DNA of 64,000 nucleotides from Cryomorpha sp963836915 (lineage in GTDB: Bacteria; Bacteroidota; Bacteroidia; Flavobacteriales_D; Cryomorphaceae), in the NCBI GenBank assembly GCA_963836915.1, contig CAWILH010000002.1:1612001-1676000 (forward strand), given 5' to 3'. A program made the position numbers and the translations under genes. How positions within the stretch are numbered: the first letter of the stretch is position 1; the number at the start of each line of letters is the position of its first letter. The notes below the pieces were generated by a model. The model was not told the origin of the DNA and ran no database searches. It saw only the letters and a list, made by a program, of their open reading frames with translations. Of this stretch, positions 46,940-56,359 are shown one piece after another.

Positions 46940-49024
46940 ATGAACCGAATCCTCCATCACGCCCCTTTGATCAGGCTGGCACTGCCCATGCTTTTGGGTT
47001 GCTACCTTGGGCTGTCCATAGATGAGAGCTTCAAGCTGATATTTCCCTTGGGAATGTTGGCTCTGGTGGTTCTTGCGCTTCTACTCAACCGGAAATCATG
47101 GAAACAGCAAAACCGGAAAACAGGTTTTGGCGTTCTCATCACCATCGGATTCTTTCTTGCGGGTATTTGCTCGGCTCAAATCGAGCTTGACGCTAATGAA
47201 AAGGCACTCCAACTGCCTGAAGCAAGTGATTACTACACGGCAGAAGTGTTGACAAAACCCGAACAAAAAACAAAAAGTACAAAGCTGGAGCTGATGCTCA
47301 CAGGCGCTGCAGATAGCAGTGCGCATTTTACTGATTTCAGAATTAAAATAATTGCCTATGCGGATAGTAGTTTACAGTTAGAATCCTTGGTTCGTGGCGA
47401 TCGGATACTAGTCACGCAACCAGTACGACCACATCAAAGAGCACTCAACCCAAATCAATTCGATTATGGAGCGCACCTTAAAAGCAAAGGATTTGCCGGG
47501 ACGACCTATTTTAGCAAAGCGCCGATATTGCTCAAACAGAGCCGACAGAAATCAGACGTTTCTGGATTCTTCGAAAATCTACGGTTGCGGTGTATTGCAA
47601 TTTTTAAGTCTTATGATCTCGGAAATGATGAGTTGGGAGTCGCTTCGGCGCTCATCTTAGGTCAAAAATCTTACCTCGATAAGGAGCTAAAAGGTTCGTT
47701 TGCGGCGGCAGGCGCCATTCATATCCTTGCGGTAAGTGGCCTTCACGTCGGTATCATTTATTTGTTGCTTATCAACTTGGTAAAGTATGTGCTTCCGAAG
47801 AAAAGGTTCAAGCTCCTGTCTGTTGCTCTTGTGATCGCAGCGCTTTGGTGCTACGCGGGCATCACCGGATTTTCGCCTTCTGTACTTCGCGCTACTACCA
47901 TGTTCTCGTTTATTGCATTGGGCAAAGAGACAGGCCGCACCGGTAATATTTACAATATGTTGGCGGTAAGCGCTCTGGTGCTCACCATTATCAATCCTTC
48001 CATCGTGAAGGAAGTGGGTTTCCAGCTTTCTTATATCGCCGTGATCGGGATTGCAGCATTGTTCAAGCCGATCTATTCACTCTTGATTTTCAAATCCTGG
48101 TTTGCCGATAAAGCTTGGAGCCTGCTGGTAGTTTCGTTTGTGGCACAACTCGCCACCTTTCCGCTGAGCATTTACTATTTTGGACAGTTTCCCAACCTAT
48201 TTCTGATCTCTAATCTGCTCGTCATCCCACTTGCCACTTCAGCGCTTTATTCGGGATTGGCACTTTTGATCATCCATTGGGTGCCTTTTATTGACATCTT
48301 GGTTGCTTTCTGTATGAAATGGATTCTTATCTCGCTGAATGCATCGGTCTATACTATCGCTGCCATACCCTATAGTTATACCGACGGAATCTACGTGACC
48401 GCGGTCAGCATGCTGGGACTTTACGTACTCATTATAAGCATCATACTTTTTATCTCTTGGCCCAACCGAGCCCGACTCATTGCCATTTTCACGATAGGGT
48501 TTCTTCTGGTTGCAGCGCTTACAACCCGAATATTCAAGCAATCCCAACAGATCAGGTTTGACATTCTTGCTGGCCCAAAATGCAGCCTGATAACCTTTAC
48601 GGAAGGAAAGAAAATGTGGATCTTGAGCGCCGATACTTCAAGCGTATTTCAAGCTTCAAGCAAATTTTACATCGATGGATTTTGTGATCAAAACGGTATC
48701 ACCACCTTAATATGGCTCCCGACCAACGAGCCCTTGAGAACAGAATCAATAATTGTCGAAAATGGAATATTGAGATTTCGCAAGTGGCAGGGCATTTACG
48801 ATCTCACCGGAATACGCAGCCAGAAATTTGGCAGCATCGCTGATTTTCTGCTTGCAGAAGATTACTACGGCCTCAAGAATTTTAAATCTTTGTCACCAGA
48901 TACTTATGTTATCTTAGGTTCCACGCTCTATCCCTATGATCAGGAGCGGGCTTTGGCCTATTGCAGAGAAAAAAACTGGAAGGTCTGGAATATGGATGAG
49001 CAGGGCGCTTATTCGCTAAAATAA
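46940..49024 (+). CDS. ComEC/Rec2-family membrane protein without the metallo-beta-lactamase domain
   Basis: Polytopic protein of 694 residues. N-terminal membrane hairpin (IRLALPMLLGCYLGLSI) and a soluble OB-like domain (YYTAEVLTKPEQKTKS) are followed by the competence core of about 8-10 helices (AGAIHILAVSGLHVGIIYLL, GFSPSVLRATTMFSFIALG, VGFQLSYIAVIGI). In competent bacteria ComEC forms the inner-membrane channel for single-stranded DNA. The C-terminal 170 residues lack the HxHxDH motif of the nuclease-like domain, a form common in Bacteroidota. It lies 11 bp after the previous stop. The remaining competence genes are not in the window. Confidence 0.88.
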   Translation: MNRILHHAPLIRLALPMLLGCYLGLSIDESFKLIFPLGMLALVVLALLLNRKSWKQQNRKTGFGVLITIGFFLAGICSAQIELDANEKALQLPEASDYYTAEVLTKPEQKTKSTKLELMLTGAADSSAHFTDFRIKIIAYADSSLQLESLVRGDRILVTQPVRPHQRALNPNQFDYGAHLKSKGFAGTTYFSKAPILLKQSRQKSDVSGFFENLRLRCIAIFKSYDLGNDELGVASALILGQKSYLDKELKGSFAAAGAIHILAVSGLHVGIIYLLLINLVKYVLPKKRFKLLSVALVIAALWCYAGITGFSPSVLRATTMFSFIALGKETGRTGNIYNMLAVSALVLTIINPSIVKEVGFQLSYIAVIGIAALFKPIYSLLIFKSWFADKAWSLLVVSFVAQLATFPLSIYYFGQFPNLFLISNLLVIPLATSALYSGLALLIIHWVPFIDILVAFCMKWILISLNASVYTIAAIPYSYTDGIYVTAVSMLGLYVLIISIILFISWPNRARLIAIFTIGFLLVAALTTRIFKQSQQIRFDILAGPKCSLITFTEGKKMWILSADTSSVFQASSKFYIDGFCDQNGITTLIWLPTNEPLRTESIIVENGILRFRKWQGIYDLTGIRSQKFGSIADFLLAEDYYGLKNFKSLSPDTYVILGSTLYPYDQERALAYCREKNWKVWNMDEQGAYSLK

Positions 49025-49026
49025 GC

Positions 49027-51084
49027 TTACTCCCCTTTGATTTTCTTTGCTTCCGCTCCGTCTATCACCTGCCCGTTAAACTCGCCGACTACAATAGACT
49101 CATCAAAACCTTCGGACAGAATGGCTTTCCGACCTTCCGCAGCCTTCTCAAAGCTGTCGTAATTTCCATATACATAGGTTGTGTTTCCATTTTCACCACG
49201 TACAGGCCGCACGTTGCCAAGCGTCATATACTGGCCTAATACTTCGGCCGGCACACGCCCTTGAAAAGAACCGAGCTGCACAGAAAAGTTCACAAACTTT
49301 GCGTTGATATTTCCGCTGCTCTTATCGCCTGAGATATCTTCTTTTTCATTTACCGTTGCGCCGGCATCGTGAAGGGTAATTCGCTTGCCGCCTTTATAGG
49401 CCGTTACGAAAGAACCTTCAAATCCTTTGAGCAATAGATCGATCTTATGCTCTGCCGCATCTTTTATAGAAGGGTATGATCCAGATACGTAGCGCGTAAG
49501 ACCATCATTACCTTCCACTACGAGCAGCCCAGGTACATCTCTAAAGAGATTTTTGGATAGCCGGTAGCGGTAAGCTCCGATCTGTACCCTGAAGGTCACA
49601 AGGTCAGAGTTTCTTCCTACCAATTCCATCGTATTGGCAAGCAGTTCTATCTCAGTTTGATCTACTTCTGAGCTCGTTCCAAACTCTTTGAATACCACTC
49701 GGGTATCAAGGCCAAGATTCTTTAAGCCAATCGTACGCTCTACCGTTTCTTCTAAACTTTGAAAATCGCCTACATAATACACCGTTCCATTTTCTGTCTC
49801 TTCGGCCCGTACGTCAGAAATAGATAGTAGCTGGGCTATATCATCCCCTTGCAGTGCTTCGGTATTGAAAAATTCGATTCGAAATCCTTTGGTTCTAGAG
49901 CCGCTTCCCTTGCCCACATCGGCGGTAAAGAGTTGCGATTTTGCGAAAGTTGTTTTACCCGTGCTATCCAAGTAGCTCTCGTACATGGATGCAATAGCTG
50001 CATCGGTGAGTGTTACACCTTCTCCATTTACCATGGCACCTTTGGCCGAGTTGGGCTCCTTATCCAAATAATCGGCTACGCCATCTTCATCTGCATCTAG
50101 CGGACATCCCATATTGGTAACCGATGTACCGGTAGGGGTAAATGGACATTGATCAATAATATCGGCCACGCCGTCACCATCTTCGTCTTCGTATTCAAGC
50201 TTTTGCAAATCTTCTTTGCTCACTCCATCAGGCATCTCCTTGCCATTTTTGAAATAATGAAGATTATAGGCCAGTCCTACACTAGAATAGAGAAACTTGT
50301 CATTTCCTTTTTTCCCTGTGGTAGGCGAATTCTCAGTAGAAGAAACATTATCAAGATTATCGGTCAGGGTAAGAAACATTTCTGCGCCTGCGCGAAAAGT
50401 GAAGGCATCCGATACCTTTACTTCTACCCCCGCCCCTACTGGAAAAGCGATAGATCGCAAAGCATACGCGTTTGGATCTTCATTGCTGCTTCTCAGATCG
50501 GTCTCGTATACATTATCCCGCTCCAGAATGCTTGCGCTCTTGGCATTATTATCATTCTGTGGCATGCTTCGTAGCGTTCCATCGCTCCAGGTATAGTATT
50601 TTAGTCCGTTGGCATCATAAAGATCTCCTTTGGGATTGAACTCAAATGAAGAAACCCCAACAGAAACGTACGGAGAGATCAGCCTTTCCTTTGGTAAGAA
50701 ATTATCAAAATTATAGGTAATGGAAGCTCCCAATGACCTTACGCTTGATTGAAAATTGACTGCATCGTTTTTGAAGCGTTCCATCCCACTCAGATTTCCG
50801 AAAAGCACCGAGAAATTGAGTCCGAAGGCATCGTTGATTTTATTTCTTACCCCAAGATTATATCCCCAGTCAAGGGTATGTGCGGTACTATGGCCTCCCA
50901 GATTTCCTATATCACCAAAATACGTGAGCACCCCCGCGCCCAGCTCTACCTGGGGCCGGTATAAGCGATCCGTATTACTGGTTATGCTTATTTTGGTAGA
51001 ATCAGTATTGGCTTGTGCCAAAAGCATTTGGCTCAGCGATAATACGAGAAGAGTACTTAGAAAACTTGACTTTATTAGGGGCAT
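49027..51084 (-). CDS. Outer-membrane protein: OmpA-like barrel, TSP3 repeats and SPOR-like C-terminal modules
   Basis: Exported protein of 685 residues. Signal peptide SSFLSTLLVLSLSQMLLAQ; N-terminal 8-strand-like barrel to about residue 290 (YRPQVELGAGVLTYFGDIGN, GASITYNF, YSSVGLAYNLHYF). Calcium-binding thrombospondin type-3 repeats follow (EDEDGDGVADIIDQCPFTPT, DADEDGVADYLD). The rest has three or four modules with SPOR-like pattern (FRVQIGAYRYRLSKNLF, GLTRYVSGSYPSIKDAAEHK, FSVQLGSFQGRVPAEVLGQY). It shares the phrase FVTAYKGGKRITLHDA with the next upstream gene (FVTAYNDGVRITVQEA). A role in envelope or peptidoglycan attachment is inferred. Confidence 0.78.
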   Translation of the reverse strand: MPLIKSSFLSTLLVLSLSQMLLAQANTDSTKISITSNTDRLYRPQVELGAGVLTYFGDIGNLGGHSTAHTLDWGYNLGVRNKINDAFGLNFSVLFGNLSGMERFKNDAVNFQSSVRSLGASITYNFDNFLPKERLISPYVSVGVSSFEFNPKGDLYDANGLKYYTWSDGTLRSMPQNDNNAKSASILERDNVYETDLRSSNEDPNAYALRSIAFPVGAGVEVKVSDAFTFRAGAEMFLTLTDNLDNVSSTENSPTTGKKGNDKFLYSSVGLAYNLHYFKNGKEMPDGVSKEDLQKLEYEDEDGDGVADIIDQCPFTPTGTSVTNMGCPLDADEDGVADYLDKEPNSAKGAMVNGEGVTLTDAAIASMYESYLDSTGKTTFAKSQLFTADVGKGSGSRTKGFRIEFFNTEALQGDDIAQLLSISDVRAEETENGTVYYVGDFQSLEETVERTIGLKNLGLDTRVVFKEFGTSSEVDQTEIELLANTMELVGRNSDLVTFRVQIGAYRYRLSKNLFRDVPGLLVVEGNDGLTRYVSGSYPSIKDAAEHKIDLLLKGFEGSFVTAYKGGKRITLHDAGATVNEKEDISGDKSSGNINAKFVNFSVQLGSFQGRVPAEVLGQYMTLGNVRPVRGENGNTTYVYGNYDSFEKAAEGRKAILSEGFDESIVVGEFNGQVIDGAEAKKIKGE

Positions 51085-51163
51085 GGCACAATCAAATTAA
51101 TGTGCCTTATACTACCAAGTACCCCATTTTGTTCCATTACGGAACTTTACCGGCGCTTTAGTT

Positions 51164-52681
51164 TTACTGAAACCACTTCTGATTGGTGATCATCAACGCT
51201 TCCTGAACGGTAATCCTCACTCCGTCATTATAGGCCGTCACGAAAGGCCCTTGAAATTTTTCATATTTCGCAGTAATACGCTCCCTATTATCGCGCGCCG
51301 CCTTATATACTTGGTGATACCCGGTGGTGTACTTAAAGAGTCCGCTGTGATTTTCCAAGTTCCACTTTTCAGTGAAAACGTAAATCTTCGAAAATTGCGC
51401 ACGCTGAAGATTGTTCTTACCTGCGGCAAGCTGAACACGATAGAAGATACCGGTTTCTGGTTCTGGCACATCTACTATATTACCATCTGTGACGTTGCGA
51501 TTCGATGCAGTGGGTGCAGGTGCTGTGCCACGTGGATCGATCGCTTTCCCATCTCCGTTTTTGGGGCTTTTCTTGGGAGATGCGGTAGTTTTTGGAGTCG
51601 AAGGCTTTTCTGGATTTTCAGTTTTAGCAGGCTCATTTGCAGCGACGCTGGCTTCTGGCTTGGGCGGTATCTTGGTCTCGGGCAGCGATTTTGCAGGTGC
51701 TGGTGGCACGCGAATTTCAGCTATTTCATCTGCTTCTTCTACTACTTCTATTGCGGCCAGCTCAGGCTCATCGGACATTTCATTGATCACCTCAGCCCCG
51801 GTGGTGTCTTTTTCTTCTTCCTGAGCCATTAGCGCTGCCGGATCTGGCTCATCTCCATTTCCAATAGGAATGAGAATGGTCTCTTCATTTTGCAAAAACG
51901 AAAAATCACCACTTATCATTGGGTCTTTACCAGACATGGCTACTACGGGCAAAAGTTTGTAAGAAACTATAACTTTCTCATTGTCAGGTATATCATACCA
52001 GATGTACTTCACCTTATTATCTTCCACGCTGAATACTGCAGAGCTCGATTTTAGATCGACTACCGTATAGCCATTCGGAATATTTTCTTCCACTTTGGCA
52101 AATCCTTCAAGCGAATTTTTGGTAATGGCAATGTCAACTTTCCATTGATTGATCCCGGTAGACACCATGCTGCGAGCCGCGCTGGCCGTGGCGTTGTTGT
52201 TCAATGCCTTATCGGCCAATGACTTCTTGATAGATTCTGCGGTCGGATTAGCGGCATCACCCACGGCCACTATCTGGTTTGGTAAGTCATAATTCCGGCG
52301 CTCATTTTCATAGATGTAAGAGAAGCGCGACTCTACTGGCAGCTGTCCTTGCGCATCGGCATTTGCAATAAGCCTATACTTGATGGTAAACTTTTTGGAA
52401 GAAGGTAGCGCCATCCAAATAAACTTGGCCTTCTGATCATTGAAGGTAAAAGAAGCACCAGCGGTCTCAACCATCTCGGCGCTCAGCCCATCGGCCAGCG
52501 TAATTTGATACTTTGCAAAGCCGCTCACGTCAGACTTGTTCAGTTCAACGGTCACCACTTGCTCATCGCCTGGCTTCAATACCGAAGGTATATCGTGTTT
52601 TATTTCTACTTCCGACTTTTGAAAATATCCAAGCGCAAGCAAAAAGATAAAGTTGAATGCAAATATGAATTGTTTGATCAT
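51164..52681 (-). CDS. Exported protein with beta-sandwich repeats, disordered linker and SPOR-like C-terminus
   Basis: Protein of 505 residues. N-terminal signal (FIFAFNFIFLLALGYF). Two similar beta-rich repeats of about 120 residues: VSGFAKYQITLADGLSAEMV with KFIWMALPSSKKFTIKYRL, and LEGFAKVEENIPNGYTVVDL with KYIWYDIPDNEKVIVSYKL. A Pro/Ala/Lys-rich, likely disordered region spans about 290-410. The C-terminal SPOR-like module (FYRVQLAAGKNNLQRAQF, FKYTTGYHQVYKAARDNRER) ends with the FVTAYNDGVRITVQEA phrase shared with its neighbour. Function unknown; gliding or cell-surface machinery is possible. A promoter box lies 37 bp upstream. Confidence 0.75.
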   Translation of the reverse strand: MIKQFIFAFNFIFLLALGYFQKSEVEIKHDIPSVLKPGDEQVVTVELNKSDVSGFAKYQITLADGLSAEMVETAGASFTFNDQKAKFIWMALPSSKKFTIKYRLIANADAQGQLPVESRFSYIYENERRNYDLPNQIVAVGDAANPTAESIKKSLADKALNNNATASAARSMVSTGINQWKVDIAITKNSLEGFAKVEENIPNGYTVVDLKSSSAVFSVEDNKVKYIWYDIPDNEKVIVSYKLLPVVAMSGKDPMISGDFSFLQNEETILIPIGNGDEPDPAALMAQEEEKDTTGAEVINEMSDEPELAAIEVVEEADEIAEIRVPPAPAKSLPETKIPPKPEASVAANEPAKTENPEKPSTPKTTASPKKSPKNGDGKAIDPRGTAPAPTASNRNVTDGNIVDVPEPETGIFYRVQLAAGKNNLQRAQFSKIYVFTEKWNLENHSGLFKYTTGYHQVYKAARDNRERITAKYEKFQGPFVTAYNDGVRITVQEALMITNQKWFQ

Positions 52682-52717
52682 GCTGGCCAGTTATGGAGTA
52701 TAGATTCTTAGTTTAAA

Positions 52718-52725
52718 CAAATCTA
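52718..52725 (-). promoter_or_regulatory. -7 promoter box for the 51164-52681 gene
   Basis: Reads TAGATTTG on the minus strand (TAnnTTTG), 37 bp before the start codon. No -33 TTG at ideal spacing. Confidence 0.4.
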
Positions 52726-52811
52726 CATTGCCAACCGGCTCTTTACAGGATCTTGCTATCCTTTTGCAAACAGAAAACTGTTGAAAATGGAAGGGTCAGT
52801 AAAAATGGGGT

Positions 52812-53528
52812 CTAAAAATTTGGCTTTAGGGTGTACTTACCGTAAAATCGCTCAATATGCTCTACCGCTTCTTCGGGAGTATTTACCAATCTGAAAAGTG
52901 AAAGATCCTCTTCACTGATTGATTTATAATTGGTGAGCAGGGTCGCCTTCATCCAATCGAGCAGCCCTTTCCAATAGTCTTCTCCGTACAGGATTATGGG
53001 AAACCGACCGATTTTTCCGGTCTGAATAAGGGTGAGCGCTTCGAATACTTCATCGAGCGTTCCGAAGCCACCAGGCATCACGATAAATCCTTGGGAGTAT
53101 TTGACAAACATTACTTTACGAACAAAAAAGTAGTCGAACGTGAGCAATTTATCATTATCGATATATGGATTGCCCTGCTGCTCAAAGGGCAAATCAATAT
53201 TAAGCCCGATGCTTACGCCGCCGCCACGGTGTGCTCCTTTATTGCCGGCTTCCATAATGCCTGGGCCACCACCCGTAATTACACCATAGCCGCATTGGCT
53301 CAGCCTGAAGGCAATATCTTCGGCAGCGAGGTAAGAAGGATCATCATCGGTAAATCGGGCGGAGCCAAAGATAGAAACCGAAGGTTTGATCCGCGCCATT
53401 TTTTCAAAGCCTTCTACAAACTCGGACATGATTTTGAAGATTGCCCAGCTATCATTGGTTTTAACTTCATTCCAGTTGCGCGCTTTAAAAGCTCGTTTTA
53501 TCCGCTTATCTTCTTCATTATTGCTCAT
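52812..53528 (-). CDS. LOG-family protein (TIGR00730, cytokinin riboside 5'-monophosphate phosphoribohydrolase-like)
   Basis: Rossmann-like protein of 238 residues. The nucleotide-binding and catalytic motif PGGFGTLDEVFEALTLIQTG is intact, preceded by SIFGSARF and GVITGGGPGIMEAGNKGA. Family members hydrolyse nucleoside 5'-monophosphates to base and ribose phosphate; the bacterial role is often purine nucleotide turnover. Its ATG overlaps the uvrA stop by 4 bp (ATGA), making it the last gene of the minus-strand cluster. Confidence 0.9.
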   Translation of the reverse strand: MSNNEEDKRIKRAFKARNWNEVKTNDSWAIFKIMSEFVEGFEKMARIKPSVSIFGSARFTDDDPSYLAAEDIAFRLSQCGYGVITGGGPGIMEAGNKGAHRGGGVSIGLNIDLPFEQQGNPYIDNDKLLTFDYFFVRKVMFVKYSQGFIVMPGGFGTLDEVFEALTLIQTGKIGRFPIILYGEDYWKGLLDWMKATLLTNYKSISEEDLSLFRLVNTPEEAVEHIERFYGKYTLKPNF

Positions 53529-56359
53529 AGGAGTTCTTGTTTTAGGTATCGGGAAGTATGTCCTTTATTGGATTTTACGATTTGTGCAGGGGTGCCTTTC
53601 GCCACTACCATTCCACCACCATCTCCGCCTTCCGGCCCGATGTCTATAATGTAATCTGCCACCTTGATCACATCCATATTATGCTCTACCACCAGCACCG
53701 TATTGCCAGAGTCTACCAGCCTATTCAGCACTTCGAGCAATAATTTGATGTCTTCAAAATGTAGCCCTGTGGTCGGCTCATCTAAAATATAAAAGGTGCT
53801 ACCGGTATCTCGTTTAGAAAGTTCAGATGAGAGCTTTATGCGCTGGGCTTCGCCACCCGATAAGGTAGTGGATTGCTGCCCCAGGGTAAGGTATCCGAGA
53901 CCTACATCGTTTAGGGTGTTGAGCTTCATGGCTATTTTTGGGATGTCTGCGAAGAATACGGCGCCTTTTTCGATCGTCATATCCAGCACATCGCTTATGG
54001 AATTTGCCTTGTAGCGCACCTCCAGCGTCTCCCTATTATAGCGCTTGCCCATGCAGGTCTCGCACTGCACGTATACATTGGGCATAAAATTCATCTCGAT
54101 AGTACGCAGCCCTGCGCCCTTACAGGTCTCACAGCGGCCGCCTGTGGTGTTAAATGAAAATCTACCTACTTTATAGCCTCTTATTTTTGCTTCTGGCATT
54201 TCTGCAAATAGATTTCGGATGTCGGTGAAAACTCCGGTATAGGTCGCGGGATTACTACGCGGGGTGCGCCCGATGGGAGATTGATCAATCTCAATCACCT
54301 TATCAATATGCTCCAGCCCCTTCAATGATTTATAGTCCAATGGCTTGTTGACCCCATTGTAAATATGGTTATTCAGTATGGGGTAAAGGGTGTGGTTCAC
54401 AAGCGTCGACTTGCCGCTACCAGATACACCGGTGATACAGATAAAGGTGCCCAATGGCAAATCGACATTTACCTTTTTCAGATTATGACCCGATGCTCCT
54501 TTAAGGCTCAACTTCTTGCCATTGCCCTTCCTTATTTTGTTAGGGATTTCGATTTTTCGTCTTCCGTCGAGGTATTCCGACGTGAGTGAGTTCGATTTCA
54601 AAATTTCTTTCGGACTCCCTTGGCTTATGATCTCCCCGCCCTGCACACCGGCTTTTGGGCCAATATCTATTACATGATCGGCTGCGAGAATCATATCCTT
54701 GTCATGCTCCACTACAATCACCGAGTTGCCCACGTCTCGAAGCGCTTTGAGCGAATCGATCAGGCGGTTATTGTCGCGCTGATGCAGGCCGATGCTGGGC
54801 TCATCAAGGATATAAAGTACCCCTACCAGTTGGGAGCCGATCTGCGTGGCAAGCCTTATACGCTGGGCTTCACCACCACTCAGGGTCTTGGCGCTCCGAT
54901 TAAGGCTTAGGTAATTAAGCCCCACATCGCGCAGGAAGCCCGAGCGGCTTGTAATCTCCTTTAAAATATCGTGCGCGATGCGCTTCTGGCGCTTTTCCAT
55001 CTTTGGCTCAAGCGCGTTTATCCATTGGTCAAACTGATCTATTCCAAATGAAGAAACTTCGGCGATGTTCTTACCATCGAGCTTGAAATAAAGCGCTTCT
55101 TTTCTAAGGCGGGCTCCATCGCACCGCGGGCAGCCGGCTTGATTCATAAAGCTCTTGGCCCAGCGCTGTATCGGAGCAGAAGCATTCTCTTCGGCCTGTC
55201 GGCTTATAAACTCCACCAAGCCTTCAAACTGCATACTGTACTCATTGGTACCGCTATCGCCCTGTGTCTTTACCGTCTCATCGGTACCGCTCAGTATTTT
55301 TTCGAGCAGCTCATCGTCTATTTCCGATACGGGGGTATTAAGATCGAAGCCATACTTCTGGAGCAATGCTTCGATCTGCTTAAAAATCCAATTATTCTTA
55401 TACGAACCCAGCGGCGCCAACGCTCCCTTCCTGATGGTCTTCTTCTCATCGGGCAGGATTTTTTTTCGGTCTATTTCGCTCACTACCCCGAGGCCATTGC
55501 AGCGCTTGCACACCCCATAAGGAGAGTTGAATGAAAATAGATTGGGCTCAGGCTCTGGATAGGATATCCCGGTGGTAGGGCACATCAAGCCCATGCTGAA
55601 ATGGCGTACTTCATCGCTGTCCTTTTCCAGTATCATCAAAGCTCCCTTACCCATATCCATAGCTACGCGGGTACTCTCGCGCAGTCGGTTTAGATCGGCC
55701 TTGGTCACTTCAAGGCGATCTATGATCACTTCGATATCGTGTATCTTGTAGCGGTCGAGCTTGAGCTTGCTTGTTATTTCTTTCACCTCGCCATCTACCC
55801 GTACACGCAGGTATCCCTGTCGGGCTATTTGCTGAAAAAGCTCACTATAATGTCCCTTTCGGCCGCGTACCAATGGAGCTAGGATGGAGATAGGTTTTCC
55901 AGTATAATTTTCTATTAGGAGATCTACGATTTGATCTTCGCCGTATTGCACCATACGCTCACCGGTTTTATACGAAAAGGCTTCTCCTACCCTAGCGTAG
56001 AGCAGGCGGAGGAAATCGTAAATTTCGGTGATGGTGCCTACGGTAGATCGTGGGCTCTTGCTAATGGTTTTTTGCTCGATGGATATGACCGGGCTCAACC
56101 CGGTGATCTGATCTACATCTGGGCGTTCCATATTTCCCAAAAACTGGCGGGCGTAGGCGGAGAAGGTTTCCACATAGCGCCGCTGCCCTTCGGCGTATAG
56201 GGTGTCAAAAGCAAGAGATGATTTTCCGCTTCCGCTCAAACCGGTTATGACCACCAGCTTATTTCTTGGAATCGAAACATCTATATTCTTAAGATTGTGC
56301 ACCCGGGCACCGATCACTTCGATGCTCTCCTGTTCTAAAATATTAATTTCCTGGCTCAC
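53525..56359 (-). CDS. uvrA: Excinuclease ABC subunit A
   Basis: Damage-recognition ATPase of nucleotide excision repair, 944 residues, full length. Two ABC modules with Walker A motifs ITGLSGSGKSSLAFDTLYAE near residue 40 and ITGVSGSGKSTLVNHTLYPI near 645; signature motifs LSGGEAQRIRLATQ and LSGGEAQRIKLSSE; zinc fingers CKRCNGLG, CPRCDGAR, and CETCKGAGLRT with CETCMGKRY. The start overlaps the lytic transglycosylase stop by 17 bp and the LOG gene follows with ATGA overlap. No LexA box was identified, so it may depend on read-through from the upstream cluster. Confidence 0.97.
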   Translation of the reverse strand: MSQEINILEQESIEVIGARVHNLKNIDVSIPRNKLVVITGLSGSGKSSLAFDTLYAEGQRRYVETFSAYARQFLGNMERPDVDQITGLSPVISIEQKTISKSPRSTVGTITEIYDFLRLLYARVGEAFSYKTGERMVQYGEDQIVDLLIENYTGKPISILAPLVRGRKGHYSELFQQIARQGYLRVRVDGEVKEITSKLKLDRYKIHDIEVIIDRLEVTKADLNRLRESTRVAMDMGKGALMILEKDSDEVRHFSMGLMCPTTGISYPEPEPNLFSFNSPYGVCKRCNGLGVVSEIDRKKILPDEKKTIRKGALAPLGSYKNNWIFKQIEALLQKYGFDLNTPVSEIDDELLEKILSGTDETVKTQGDSGTNEYSMQFEGLVEFISRQAEENASAPIQRWAKSFMNQAGCPRCDGARLRKEALYFKLDGKNIAEVSSFGIDQFDQWINALEPKMEKRQKRIAHDILKEITSRSGFLRDVGLNYLSLNRSAKTLSGGEAQRIRLATQIGSQLVGVLYILDEPSIGLHQRDNNRLIDSLKALRDVGNSVIVVEHDKDMILAADHVIDIGPKAGVQGGEIISQGSPKEILKSNSLTSEYLDGRRKIEIPNKIRKGNGKKLSLKGASGHNLKKVNVDLPLGTFICITGVSGSGKSTLVNHTLYPILNNHIYNGVNKPLDYKSLKGLEHIDKVIEIDQSPIGRTPRSNPATYTGVFTDIRNLFAEMPEAKIRGYKVGRFSFNTTGGRCETCKGAGLRTIEMNFMPNVYVQCETCMGKRYNRETLEVRYKANSISDVLDMTIEKGAVFFADIPKIAMKLNTLNDVGLGYLTLGQQSTTLSGGEAQRIKLSSELSKRDTGSTFYILDEPTTGLHFEDIKLLLEVLNRLVDSGNTVLVVEHNMDVIKVADYIIDIGPEGGDGGGMVVAKGTPAQIVKSNKGHTSRYLKQELL

